Below the pieces are notes generated by a model. It made no database searches. It saw only the letters and a list, made by a program, of their open reading frames with translations, and was not told the DNA's origin. Below, piece after piece: positions 1 to 8,070 of a stretch of DNA of 64,000 bases (positions within the stretch are counted from its first letter, which is position 1; each line of letters starts with the position of its first letter). The stretch is from Bacteroidales bacterium H3 (GTDB lineage: Bacteria > Bacteroidota > Bacteroidia > Bacteroidales > Muribaculaceae). The stretch is taken from the NCBI GenBank assembly GCA_001701135.1, contig DAAN01000014.1, positions 62,001 through 126,000 of the forward strand. Reading direction: 5' to 3'. A program made the translations under genes and the position numbers.

Positions 1-893
1 AGCAGCAGGTTGCCGATTCGCTCAAAGCAGCCGTAGGAGACCGGTTTGCCCGCAAGGTGATGGGATACTGGAGCGGCGACCCGGCCAAGGCGCGCGGCGC
101 CTATCTCATTGCGCCGGATGACAAGGCCATCAGTGTGGCGCGCCGTCTTGAAAATGGCCGACAGACCCCTGTAAAGCTCACGTTCAACAATATCCGCACC
201 CTGCCGCAACTCGAAAGCCGATTGAATGCGCGCATGGACTGGGCCGACGGAGAGTTTATGGAGGCGTTCCGCAACGAAGCCAGACTTCTGAATGTGACCC
301 CGGAAATGCTGCTGGGTCGTATGGCGCCTGATACCTATGAAGTCTACTGGACTTCGACGCCCGACAAAGTTATCGAAAAAATCCTGTCGAACTACAACAG
401 CTTCTGGACCCCGGAGCGCAAGGCGAAGGCCGCATCCATAGGGCTTACCCCCGACCAGGTGGCCATAATCGCATCCATCGCCGAGGAGGAGAGCAACAAG
501 CCCGACGAAAGGGGAATGATAGCCCGCCTGTACATGAACCGTCTTGACCGCGGCATGCGTCTGCAGGCCGATCCCACGGTGAAATATGCCATAGGCGATT
601 TTGCTATAAAGCGCGTGGGCGGCGCTATGCTTAATGTGGATTCTCCCTACAACACCTACCGCTATGCCGGACTCCCCCCATCGCCCATCCGAATTCCCGA
701 CTTGCGTACTCTCGATGCCGTGCTCGACGCACCCGCTCACGACTATATTTATATGTGTGCCAAAGCCGACTTCTCGGGTTATCACGATTTCACGAGCGAC
801 TACGCCACACATCTGCGCAAGGCGGCGGAATATCGCCGGGCACTCGACGCAAACGGTTATTCTCTCGACCCTCCGGCCTCCGACAACAACTGA
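1..893 (+). CDS. mltG: Endolytic transglycosylase MltG, 5' end off the window
   Basis: Membrane-anchored lytic transglycosylase of the MltG/YceG family, which cuts growing glycan strands at the outer face of the inner membrane and helps set peptidoglycan strand length. The frame is open from base 3, so 296 C-terminal residues are visible and the GTG/ATG at 57-62 is internal; the N-terminal anchor lies left of the window. The catalytic stretch reads IASIAEEES (about bases 468-495), where the family keeps an essential Glu, followed by the family blocks MNRL and LQADPTVKYA and the C-terminal GLPPSPI. The gene ends 27 bp before a glycosyltransferase in the same direction. The family call is secure; the missing N-terminus cannot be judged. 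Confidence 0.9.
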   Translation, partial: QQVADSLKAAVGDRFARKVMGYWSGDPAKARGAYLIAPDDKAISVARRLENGRQTPVKLTFNNIRTLPQLESRLNARMDWADGEFMEAFRNEARLLNVTPEMLLGRMAPDTYEVYWTSTPDKVIEKILSNYNSFWTPERKAKAASIGLTPDQVAIIASIAEEESNKPDERGMIARLYMNRLDRGMRLQADPTVKYAIGDFAIKRVGGAMLNVDSPYNTYRYAGLPPSPIRIPDLRTLDAVLDAPAHDYIYMCAKADFSGYHDFTSDYATHLRKAAEYRRALDANGYSLDPPASDNN

Positions 894-920
894 ACCGAGG
901 ATAAACCACATACTACTACT

Positions 921-1964
921 ATGCCACACAACCACGACGAAGAAATCCTGTTTCTCGGGCCTGCCGGACGCGGCGGCATGAGATCAGTAATCGACGCCTA
1001 TGCCACGGTGTTTGACCCCTTCAAAATTATTTTTACGCAGAAAGAGGGTAGCACTGCCAAAAAAATCATGGTGGGCATCGCATCGATGTCACAATTTATA
1101 TGGCGACTGCTCATCGACCGCAAAATCAAGGTGGTGCACGTGCACGTGTGCTCCGGAGTAAGTTTTTTCCGTAAGCGCGCATTTCTGAATGTGGCTTCGT
1201 TTTTCGGAAAGAAAACGGTGTTTCACTGCCACGGAGCTGAATTTGAGCAGTTCTATGCGGCCAACACCGATGCCGTGCGGGCAACTCTTGCCCGGGTCGA
1301 CGCCGTGGTGGCGCTTTCGGATTTCTGGAAAGAATTTTTTGAAAGCAAGGGATGCAGCAACGTCATCGCTATCCGCAATCCGGTGCCACCCGCTCGCATC
1401 GATCGCCACCCGGTGGGTGACGGTCGTGTGCATTTCGCCCTTGTCGGCGTGATTTGTGACCGCAAAGGATGTTTCGATGTGGTGAAAATGGCAGAGAAAT
1501 ATCACTCGCAACTAAGCGGCAAAGTGATGATTCACATGGCCGGAAATGGCGAAGGTGAAAGGCTGCAACGCGACATCGACCGGCTGGGACTCTCCGATGT
1601 CCTCTCTTATGAAGGGTGGGCCGACGCGGAAAAGAAAGCGACTTTGCTTAATTCGGTCGACGTGTTTTTTCTCCCCTCGCACAACGAAGGTCTGCCCATC
1701 TCCATTCTCGAAGGTATGACCTACGGATTGCCAGTGCTCTCCACTCCGGTGGGGGGCATCCCCTCGGTGGTCAGAGAGGGAGAGAACGGCTTGCTGGTGC
1801 CTCCGGCTGACATTGACCGGATGTATCAGGCCATAATGACGCTGACGTCCGACCCTTCGCTGCGCGAGACAATGGGGGCAAGAAGCCTCGAAATCAGCCG
1901 CGACTATCTGGTTGAAAATGTAAAAAAGGAACTTGACGCTTTTTACGACCGACTGCTCAAATGA
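921..1964 (+). CDS. Family 4 glycosyltransferase
   Basis: A 347-residue GT-B fold glycosyltransferase of family GT4, expected to move a sugar from a nucleotide-sugar donor to a lipid-linked or cell-surface glycan acceptor at the cytoplasmic membrane. The N-terminal Rossmann domain has FLGPAGRGGM near the start; the C-terminal donor domain has the retaining-enzyme E-x7-E signature in EGLPISILE, followed by YGLPVLSTPVGG, typical of GT4. No membrane segment is obvious. It follows mltG by 27 bp and overlaps the start of pgeF by 4 bp (ATGA), so the three are probably cotranscribed. The sugar and acceptor cannot be read from sequence. A TupA-like ATP-grasp gene two genes downstream fits surface-polysaccharide assembly. 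Confidence 0.88.
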   Translation: MPHNHDEEILFLGPAGRGGMRSVIDAYATVFDPFKIIFTQKEGSTAKKIMVGIASMSQFIWRLLIDRKIKVVHVHVCSGVSFFRKRAFLNVASFFGKKTVFHCHGAEFEQFYAANTDAVRATLARVDAVVALSDFWKEFFESKGCSNVIAIRNPVPPARIDRHPVGDGRVHFALVGVICDRKGCFDVVKMAEKYHSQLSGKVMIHMAGNGEGERLQRDIDRLGLSDVLSYEGWADAEKKATLLNSVDVFFLPSHNEGLPISILEGMTYGLPVLSTPVGGIPSVVREGENGLLVPPADIDRMYQAIMTLTSDPSLRETMGARSLEISRDYLVENVKKELDAFYDRLLK

Positions 1965-2629
1965 GAAATCCCGCAGGACTTTACCGGTCGATACTGATAG
2001 CCGACGATGGCGCGGAGGTAAGGGTTTATATACCCGATGCCTGTGGAGAGCCGCTCCCCGGGGAGTTGCTGCTGCCCACTCAGACCCACACGGCGAATGT
2101 GGCCGTTGCCGACAGTCGGCAGGAATTTCCCGACACCGACGGCCTTGTCACCTTCGACGACTCGCTGATGCCGGGAGTGCGCACCGCCGACTGTGTGCCA
2201 GTAATGTTATACGCTCCCGACATCCGTGCCGTTGCTGCCGTTCACGCCGGTTGGCGTGGCACTGTCAACGGTATTTCCGATGTTGCCGTCGACCGCTTGC
2301 GTGCGCTCGGCGCCTCTCCAACGGCAATCAAAGTGTGGTTCGGTCCGTCGATATGCCGCGACTGTTACGAAGTGTCGGCCGAACTTGCGGCCGATTTCAC
2401 CGCCGCCGGCTTTGGCGAGGCCGTAGTCGACGGTGATGCGGGCCGCAAACCTCATCTTGACCTTCAGGAAGCCAACTGCATAGCGCTTCGCCGTGCCGGC
2501 ATTCCCGAGGCCAACATCTGCCGCAGCAATCTCTGCACATGTCATTGCCGCAAGCCGCTGATGCCTTCGTATCGCCGCGAGCAGGGTACAGTCGAGCGCA
2601 TCATCACCGCAATAAAAATGAAATCTTAA
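1961..2629 (+). CDS. pgeF: PgeF/YfiH-family multicopper-type oxidase / purine nucleoside enzyme
   Basis: Cytoplasmic 222-residue protein of the PgeF (YfiH, LACC1, formerly DUF152) family. Members have been described as polyphenol oxidases, purine nucleoside phosphorylase/adenosine deaminases, and as a factor that keeps wrongly built cell-wall precursors out of peptidoglycan. The family core is present: HAGWRGT with its metal-ligand His, a Cys in SICRDCYEVS, a His in PHLDL, and the C-terminal CTCHC...SYRREQGT. It is slightly shorter than the usual 240-250 residues. The start overlaps the preceding glycosyltransferase stop (ATGA), suggesting translational coupling. Position near mltG and polysaccharide genes fits a cell-wall role, but that is context only. 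Confidence 0.85.
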   Translation: MRNPAGLYRSILIADDGAEVRVYIPDACGEPLPGELLLPTQTHTANVAVADSRQEFPDTDGLVTFDDSLMPGVRTADCVPVMLYAPDIRAVAAVHAGWRGTVNGISDVAVDRLRALGASPTAIKVWFGPSICRDCYEVSAELAADFTAAGFGEAVVDGDAGRKPHLDLQEANCIALRRAGIPEANICRSNLCTCHCRKPLMPSYRREQGTVERIITAIKMKS

Positions 2630-2635
2630 AATATT

Positions 2636-3553
2636 ATGAATGACGACAAAGTTAGAGAAGTAAACCTTATCAACCGTTCAAAAGGTGTGCACTTCGTTCT
2701 GAAGTGCATCGCCCCCTTTTTAGGTCTGATGCCCAAAACCCTTTATAAATTTCGTTATTGGGTGAAGTCGGGCAAAAAACTCAATATAAAAAATCCCACG
2801 GAACTACAGGGGTGGATAATTGCCGATTATTATAAAACAATCCGTAACCGGCAGATGCTCGATGAACTTGCCCGTCTCACCGATAAGCTTGCCGTGCGCG
2901 ATTTCGTAAAGGAGCGGATAGGGGAGAAATATCTCACCGGTCTGATCGGCTCGTGGGAGAAAGTCTCCGACGTGGATTTCTCTATACTTCCGCCCGATTG
3001 TGTGGTGAAAACCAACAACGGCTGCGGCACCAATATGATTCTCCGGGCCGACAAACCACGCGACGAGAAAGCCATGCGTGCCACCCTAAAAGACTGGATG
3101 TCATATCCCTATGGCAAACTCTCGGCTATGCCGCACTACACTGCCATCAAACCGATGATTCTCGCTGAAGAATATCTCATCCAGAATCCCGAAACGGATG
3201 AACTCCCCTACGATTATAAGTTCTTCTGTTTCAACGGTCGCCCGGAATTCGTGCTCTTCTACTCGGGCAGGCGTCCCAACTCTCATAAAACATTCAACAT
3301 GGTCTACGACCGACGGTGGCAGCCGGTGGCCGACAGTGTGCGCCGTCCGGGTTGCGACGAGATGCCCCGCCCCGAGGTCTACGACGAGATGCTTGAGGTG
3401 GCCGCGAAACTCTCGGCCGGTTTCCGTTTCGTCCGTGTAGACCTTTATGCCATAGGCAAGCGCATTGTTTTCGGCGAAATGACCTTCACCCCCGATGTAT
3501 ATATTAATTTTACAGATCGCTTCCTGGCCGATTCACTGAAATATGTGAAATAA
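2636..3553 (+). CDS. TupA-like ATP-grasp protein
   Basis: A 305-residue protein resembling the TupA-like ATP-grasp family found in capsule and exopolysaccharide clusters, where members are thought to join an amino acid or similar group to a sugar polymer. Visible family features are VVKTNNGCG in the nucleotide-binding half, MILAEEYL, YDYKFFCFNGRP, and the C-terminal VRVDLY...GEMTF, which carries acidic metal ligands of the ATP-grasp fold. No signal peptide is seen, so it should be cytoplasmic. It starts 6 bp after pgeF and is the last gene before the terminator at 3593-3632. The exact ligation reaction is not predictable; the family call is by pattern only. Confidence 0.72.
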   Translation: MNDDKVREVNLINRSKGVHFVLKCIAPFLGLMPKTLYKFRYWVKSGKKLNIKNPTELQGWIIADYYKTIRNRQMLDELARLTDKLAVRDFVKERIGEKYLTGLIGSWEKVSDVDFSILPPDCVVKTNNGCGTNMILRADKPRDEKAMRATLKDWMSYPYGKLSAMPHYTAIKPMILAEEYLIQNPETDELPYDYKFFCFNGRPEFVLFYSGRRPNSHKTFNMVYDRRWQPVADSVRRPGCDEMPRPEVYDEMLEVAAKLSAGFRFVRVDLYAIGKRIVFGEMTFTPDVYINFTDRFLADSLKYVK

Positions 3554-3592
3554 CCCCTGATTACAGGTTCCAGCCTATTAAATACTAAACGT

Positions 3593-3632
3593 AAAAAAAC
3601 GCTGTGTCAAAATGCTTGACACAGCGCTTTTT
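3593..3632. terminator. Bidirectional intrinsic terminator
   Basis: A 10-bp stem, GCTGTGTCAA (3601-3610) with TTGACACAGC (3616-3625), closes a 5-nt loop and is flanked by an A-run on the left and a T-run on the right. It separates the converging plus-strand ATP-grasp gene and the minus-strand lipoprotein gene and should end both transcripts. Confidence 0.88.
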
Positions 3633-3707
3633 ATATCCGGATGGGAGGGAGCCATTATGACACACCCTCTTGTGTTATTTTCTGCCGGAATTATTCTGTC
3701 GGTAGAA

Positions 3708-4502
3708 TCAGAAGTCGGCGGGGGTGAAAGCGAACTCAAGGGTCTTGCCCGATTTTTCGCCGACGTAGCGGTAAACAACGCCGTAGTTTGCCTCCTTGCA
3801 GAGCTTGGTGACCTGACGGATGTTGGGATCCTTGCTTTTAACGGTCTGGGCGAGGAATTCGCGCAGCTGATCCTTGTTGGCTTCGATCTGAGTCATGGTC
3901 TCGGGATCGCGCGATTCGTCAACTTCATAAGTGTAGTAGACATTGTTGTCTTTAGCCACTACGGCGGCGAAAGTAGTCTCGCTGTCGATACGCTGGGGAA
4001 GCTGCAGATTGCTCAGGGCGGTCATGGATTTGAGCTTGATTTCGGGAGAGTTATCAACTTTGCCGTCAACCACCTGACGGAGATCTTCGGGACCGAAAGT
4101 AACCGTGATGTCGGCGGCCTTGGGGCCTTTCAGACGGGGATTCTTGATCCCTTTGGAGTAGAGGTGGAATGCGAGCGAAGAATTGTCGTCGATCAGTTTC
4201 TTTGTGATAGCCTCGTTGCCTTTGCTGTTGAGGATGTCGGGAAGCATGGTCAGAAAGGCATACTTCATCTCCTCTTCATGGCCTTCCATTGCGGAGAGGT
4301 TGAAGTTGCGGGTGGTGACAAGGCAGTTGTAGGTGAGGGTATTGTTTTCGAATTCAAGAGATTCGATTTTGCCCATGCCTTTGAGTTTGATGGGGCAGTG
4401 TTTGTTGGCCTCCTCCACGATAGATTCCATGGAGGGAGAGCACGATGTGAACGCCAGAGCTGCGATGCACAGCGCGAGCACGTTGCGGAAGATTGATTTC
4501 AT
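3708..4502 (-). CDS. Hypothetical lipoprotein with two related halves
   Basis: A 264-residue lipoprotein of unknown function. The chosen ATG (complement of 4500-4502) gives a type II signal peptide with lipobox FTSC and Cys21; an in-frame upstream ATG would put 20 odd residues before it. The mature protein seems to hold two related alpha/beta halves: each has a strand rich in Tyr/Asn (TLTYNCLVTTRN; NVYYTYEVDES) followed by an acidic helix. That duplication is judged by eye. No catalytic motif or known family was recognised. It probably sits on the periplasmic side of the inner or outer membrane. It is transcribed alone; a TACATTTG box on the minus strand (complement of 4560-4567) could be its -7 element. 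Confidence 0.7.
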   Translation of the reverse strand: MKSIFRNVLALCIAALAFTSCSPSMESIVEEANKHCPIKLKGMGKIESLEFENNTLTYNCLVTTRNFNLSAMEGHEEEMKYAFLTMLPDILNSKGNEAITKKLIDDNSSLAFHLYSKGIKNPRLKGPKAADITVTFGPEDLRQVVDGKVDNSPEIKLKSMTALSNLQLPQRIDSETTFAAVVAKDNNVYYTYEVDESRDPETMTQIEANKDQLREFLAQTVKSKDPNIRQVTKLCKEANYGVVYRYVGEKSGKTLEFAFTPADF

Positions 4503-4808
4503 AAAGTTAATGTAAGTATTGATGAAAGAATATTGCTTTCGGAATAAAGATCTTCGGTGCAAATGTAGGAATTATTACTCATTCGACTTCCTTTTCGGGA
4601 GGGTATTTTAAGGGGACAAACTTGTAAGTTGCCACTTGGATCTATACAAACTTGCAAGTGTGGTATTTATTTGCTAACTTTGGGGCTGCGAATATAGTCA
4701 TGCTGATGCATATAATTTTAATTTGACAAAAATCGTATATACAGTTACAAAACCAGTTAATTTTATTTGAAACTTACATTCTATCATCCATTCTAATACA
4801 GCTTTTCC
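4503..4808. other. Divergent intergenic region
   Basis: A 306-bp AT-rich spacer between the minus-strand lipoprotein and the plus-strand CotH gene. It holds the CotH promoter with two ACTTGYAAGT palindromes (separate entry), a weak minus-strand -7 box, and a leader of about 120 nt before the GTG start of the CotH gene. I see no further gene in it. Confidence 0.6.
4620..4682 (+). promoter_or_regulatory. CotH-gene promoter with paired palindromes
   Basis: TAACTTTG at 4675-4682 matches the Bacteroidota -7 box; CTTG at 4651-4654 sits 20 bp upstream as a one-mismatch -33 box. Two palindromes, ACTTGTAAGT (4620-4629) and ACTTGCAAGT (4650-4659), are centred 30 bp apart, about three helical turns, and the second covers the -33 box. 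That layout suggests a dimeric regulator that could block RNA polymerase. No obvious regulator gene is adjacent. Confidence 0.55.
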
Positions 4809-6683
4809 GTGAAAAAAACGTTAACCTTGCTATTATCGGTGCTGATCGGCTCGTTTTGCGGGCTGATTGCTCAGAACCCCGCTCTATATCTTCGTTGTCA
4901 CATCAACCAGTGGAATGCGAGCGAAGAATACCGTTTCACTGAAAACAATGGCCATTACAGCCTGCATCTCGATTCGTTCGAGGGTCAGTTCAAGGTTGCG
5001 GGCGAAGACTGGACCAATGTTCATTTAATCTACAGCACGCCTGTGGGGCAGAATGTGACTGTCACCGGCTCCGGCGATTATCTGATGCACTGTCAGGCGA
5101 GCGGTGGCCACGGCGAGAATTTCGACTGTGTGACTCTGAAAGATGTCACATTCTCGTTTGACTACGTGCCCGATCAGGATATCACGCTGAAGGTGGAAGC
5201 CTCCCTGCCCCCTGTGGAGGGCCTGTCGGGCACACTCCCGGTGCTATATATTAATGTGTACACCGATGAGAGCAAGAGCGCGCTCAACAACGAGATCATC
5301 GATATGAATCTCGCACATAAGAATTATTTCAGCTTTGCCGAATACTGGCTCGACCTCAACGGCTGCGAATGGATGGAAGCCGAAGGTGCAGCCTCGATAG
5401 GCTCGAGAGAGGCTCCCCTGCCTCTTGAAATCAAGGCCCGCGGCAACTGGACCCGCAAAGGATTTGCCAAGAAGCCTTTCAAACTCAAACTCAAAGAGAA
5501 ACAGAAAATGCTCGGCCTGAGCAAGAGCAAGCATTTTGCAATCCTCGCGCATGCCGATGACAATTTCGGCTACATGCGCAACTATGTGGGCTTCAATCTC
5601 GGCAAGCGCATCGGTCTGCCCTGGACACCTTCGCAGCAGCCTGTGGAAGTGGTGATCAATGGCGACTACCGCGGCCTCTATTTCCTCACCGAGTCGATCC
5701 GTATCGAGAAAAACCGCATTGACATTCAGGAGCTTGAAGACAATGTTTCCGACCCCACGCTCATCTCGGGCGGCTATCTGGTGGAACTCGATAACTACGA
5801 CGAGGAGAACCAGATACAGATGGCAGAGCAGTCATGTGTCCCCGATCAGTGGCTCGATTGGCTGCGCGTGACCTGGGACACCCCCGAGGAATATTCCGAA
5901 ATTCAGAAACGTTTCATCACCGACCAGTTCGAGGCTATGAACAACCTCGTGGGAGAGAACTCCGACGACCTCTGGAAATATCTCGACCTTGATGACGCTG
6001 TCCGATACTATCTTGTAGAGGAGATTGTGTCGCACACCGAGTCGTATCATGGTTCCACCTACCTTTTCCGCGACCGCGGCGAAGGGCAGAAGTGGCATTT
6101 TTCGCCTCTGTGGGACTTCGGCAATGCATGGTCGGGCAATGATGATGCTTTCTTCTATGATTGCGACTCCTACGGCAACACATGGATTCCTTCCATCCGT
6201 CAGAATGCCAAATTCAACGACAAAGTGAAAGCCACATGGCTATGGTTCATGAACAACGGCTATAAAGGTCTCGTCGATGACATCGACCTGTATGAGAAAC
6301 ATCTCCGTGCAGCTGCCGTAGCCGATCACAAACGTTGGGACGGAAAGCCCCATCCCGAAGGCGGACAGGCTGTAGCCGACAATTCCAGCATGCCTGCCAA
6401 GGCCGCTAAAGTGAAAAACCGCCTCTCGGCCAAAATCAACTGGCTCAAAAAACAGTTTGGCAATTATCTCGAAACCCCCGATGCCCCCGAACCCGAACGC
6501 GATGACACTGAGGCAGCTCCGCTGCCGGATTATGCCGGCGTGGAAAATGTTTCGGCCGATATTGACGACAGCAACGCCCCCGCCGAGTATTTCGACATCA
6601 TGGGTCGCCGCATCGCCTGCCCGACTGCCGGAGCCGTGGTGATCGAGCGCCGGGGCAGCACGGTCCGCAAAATCCGCATGTGA
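4809..6683 (+). CDS. Secreted CotH-fold protein with T9SS-like tail
   Basis: A 624-residue exported protein. The GTG start at 4809 gives a clean signal peptide (MKKTLTLLLSVLIGSFCGLIAQ). Residues of roughly 23-120 form a beta-rich N-terminal region similar in feel to starch-binding or SusE-like modules. The middle, about residues 150-520, is a CotH domain: ARGNWTRKGFAKKPFKLKL, LAHADDNFGYMRNYVGFNL, GDYRGLYFLTESIRIEKNRI and SPLWDFGNAW are characteristic blocks. CotH proteins include atypical protein kinases of spore coats; the role in gut Bacteroidales is unknown. The C-terminus (YFDIMGRRI ... VRKIRM) resembles a type IX secretion sorting tail, so the protein may be displayed on the surface. It is followed after 21 bp by the DUF1015 gene. 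Confidence 0.8.
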   Translation: MKKTLTLLLSVLIGSFCGLIAQNPALYLRCHINQWNASEEYRFTENNGHYSLHLDSFEGQFKVAGEDWTNVHLIYSTPVGQNVTVTGSGDYLMHCQASGGHGENFDCVTLKDVTFSFDYVPDQDITLKVEASLPPVEGLSGTLPVLYINVYTDESKSALNNEIIDMNLAHKNYFSFAEYWLDLNGCEWMEAEGAASIGSREAPLPLEIKARGNWTRKGFAKKPFKLKLKEKQKMLGLSKSKHFAILAHADDNFGYMRNYVGFNLGKRIGLPWTPSQQPVEVVINGDYRGLYFLTESIRIEKNRIDIQELEDNVSDPTLISGGYLVELDNYDEENQIQMAEQSCVPDQWLDWLRVTWDTPEEYSEIQKRFITDQFEAMNNLVGENSDDLWKYLDLDDAVRYYLVEEIVSHTESYHGSTYLFRDRGEGQKWHFSPLWDFGNAWSGNDDAFFYDCDSYGNTWIPSIRQNAKFNDKVKATWLWFMNNGYKGLVDDIDLYEKHLRAAAVADHKRWDGKPHPEGGQAVADNSSMPAKAAKVKNRLSAKINWLKKQFGNYLETPDAPEPERDDTEAAPLPDYAGVENVSADIDDSNAPAEYFDIMGRRIACPTAGAVVIERRGSTVRKIRM

Positions 6684-6704
6684 TAATCTTCTATCTAAAA
6701 TACA

Positions 6705-7949
6705 ATGGCAAAAGTTAAGCCCTTCAAGGGGATCCGTCCCCCGAAGGAACTGATCGAAAAAGTGGCTTCGCGCCCCTACGACGTGCTGAATTCCGAGGAG
6801 GCACGCGCCGAGGCCGGCGACAACGAAATGTCGCTCTACCACATCATCAAACCTGAAATCGATTTCGTCCCCGGTACCGACGAGCATGACGACCGGGTGT
6901 ATGACAAGGCCGTGGAGAACTTCCGCAAGTTCCGCGACAACGGCTGGCTGATTCAGGATCCCGACGAACATTATTATATCTACGCCCAGACCATGGATGG
7001 GCGCACGCAGTATGGCATCGTGCTGGCTGCAAATGTCAACGACTATGTCAACGGCGTGATAAAGAAGCACGAACTCACCCGCCGCGACAAGGAGGATGAC
7101 CGCATGCGTCATGTGAAAGTGAACAACGCCAACATCGAACCTGTGTTCCTCGCTTTCCCCGACAATGCCGCCCTTCAGCAGATTATCGACAAGGTCTCGG
7201 CCGGCACACCCGAATATGATTTCACTTCGGATGACGGTTTCGGCCATCATTTCTGGGTTGTCAATGATCCTGCCGACGAAGCTGTCATCACCGCAGAGTT
7301 TGCCGCCATGCCTCACCTCTATATTGCCGACGGACACCACCGTTCAGCCGCCGCCGCCCGTGTCGGTCTTGAAAAGGCGGCAGCCGACGCCTCCCACACC
7401 GGCGATGAGGAGTATAATTTCTTCATGGCTGTGGCGTTTCCGGCATCTCATCTGCGCATCATCGATTACAACCGCGTGGTGCGCGACCTCAACGGTCTCA
7501 CCCCCGCTGAATTCCTGAAAGCGCTCGAGAAGGATTTCATTGTGGAGGATAAGGGCACGGAAATCTACCGCCCCGCCGCACTCCACAACTTCTCGCTCTA
7601 TCTCGATGGCCGCTGGTACTCGCTCACAGCCCGCGAGGGACGCTATAACGACGCCGATCCCATCGGTGTGCTCGATGTCACAATCTCCTCCGACCTCATT
7701 CTGCGCGACATACTCGGCATCACCGACCTGCGCACCGACCGCCGGATAGATTTCGTGGGCGGCATCCGCGGTTTAGGCGAACTTAAGGCGCGTGTCGACT
7801 CAGGCGAGATGGCCGTGGCGCTTGCACTTTATCCCGTGTCGATGAAGCAGCTGATGGATATTGCTGACTCCGGCAACATCATGCCCCCGAAAACCACCTG
7901 GTTCGAGCCTAAACTCCGTTCCGGTCTGGTGATTCACTCGCTCGATTGA
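6705..7949 (+). CDS. DUF1015 family protein
   Basis: A 414-residue cytoplasmic protein of the DUF1015 family, whose biochemical role is not settled. The family N-terminus is clear (KPFKGIRPP, SRPYDVLNSEEAR), as are the central blocks GVIKKHELTRRDKEDDR, PHLYIADGHHRSAAA and the C-terminal VGGIRGL. The DGHHR block is well conserved and rich in residues suited to catalysis or metal/phosphate binding. Length is normal for the family. No signal peptide or membrane segment is present. It begins 21 bp after the CotH gene and may share its transcript, although no functional link is known. It is followed by a short palindromic repeat and a hairpin. Confidence 0.85.
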   Translation: MAKVKPFKGIRPPKELIEKVASRPYDVLNSEEARAEAGDNEMSLYHIIKPEIDFVPGTDEHDDRVYDKAVENFRKFRDNGWLIQDPDEHYYIYAQTMDGRTQYGIVLAANVNDYVNGVIKKHELTRRDKEDDRMRHVKVNNANIEPVFLAFPDNAALQQIIDKVSAGTPEYDFTSDDGFGHHFWVVNDPADEAVITAEFAAMPHLYIADGHHRSAAAARVGLEKAAADASHTGDEEYNFFMAVAFPASHLRIIDYNRVVRDLNGLTPAEFLKALEKDFIVEDKGTEIYRPAALHNFSLYLDGRWYSLTAREGRYNDADPIGVLDVTISSDLILRDILGITDLRTDRRIDFVGGIRGLGELKARVDSGEMAVALALYPVSMKQLMDIADSGNIMPPKTTWFEPKLRSGLVIHSLD

Positions 7950-7954
7950 TAAAT

Positions 7955-7984
7955 ATCTGTTCAAAACAGTTTCGGCCGGTTACC
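7955..7984. repeat. Short copy of a palindromic intergenic repeat
   Basis: CTGTTCAAAA followed three bases later by TTTCGGCCGGTTAC is a diverged copy of the ends of the 183-bp element at 15955-16137 and of the short copy at 46776-46805. It lies 6 bp after the DUF1015 stop codon. See the findings for the family as a whole. Confidence 0.55.
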
Positions 7985-8022
7985 TTTAGCCGAGTGAACA
8001 GAATGGGGAAGAACGACGTTAG

Positions 8023-8066
8023 AGAGAATAGAGCGGCGTCGCCTCAGGCGCCGCATATTCTCTTTA
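8023..8066 (+). terminator. Strong hairpin just ahead of the hydrolase start codon
   Basis: AGAGAATA plus GCGGCG on the left pair with CGCCGC plus TATTCTCT on the right, giving a stem of about 14 bp around a 10-nt loop, with a short T-rich tail. It ends 5 bp before the ATG at 8071. It may terminate the DUF1015 transcript, or, if read through, sequester the translation start of the hydrolase. Confidence 0.6.
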
Positions 8067-8070
8067 CACT

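Noticed and set aside
6240..7340. 366-codon open frame on the minus strand
   Set aside because: Antisense to the CotH and DUF1015 genes, both of which have clear family motifs.
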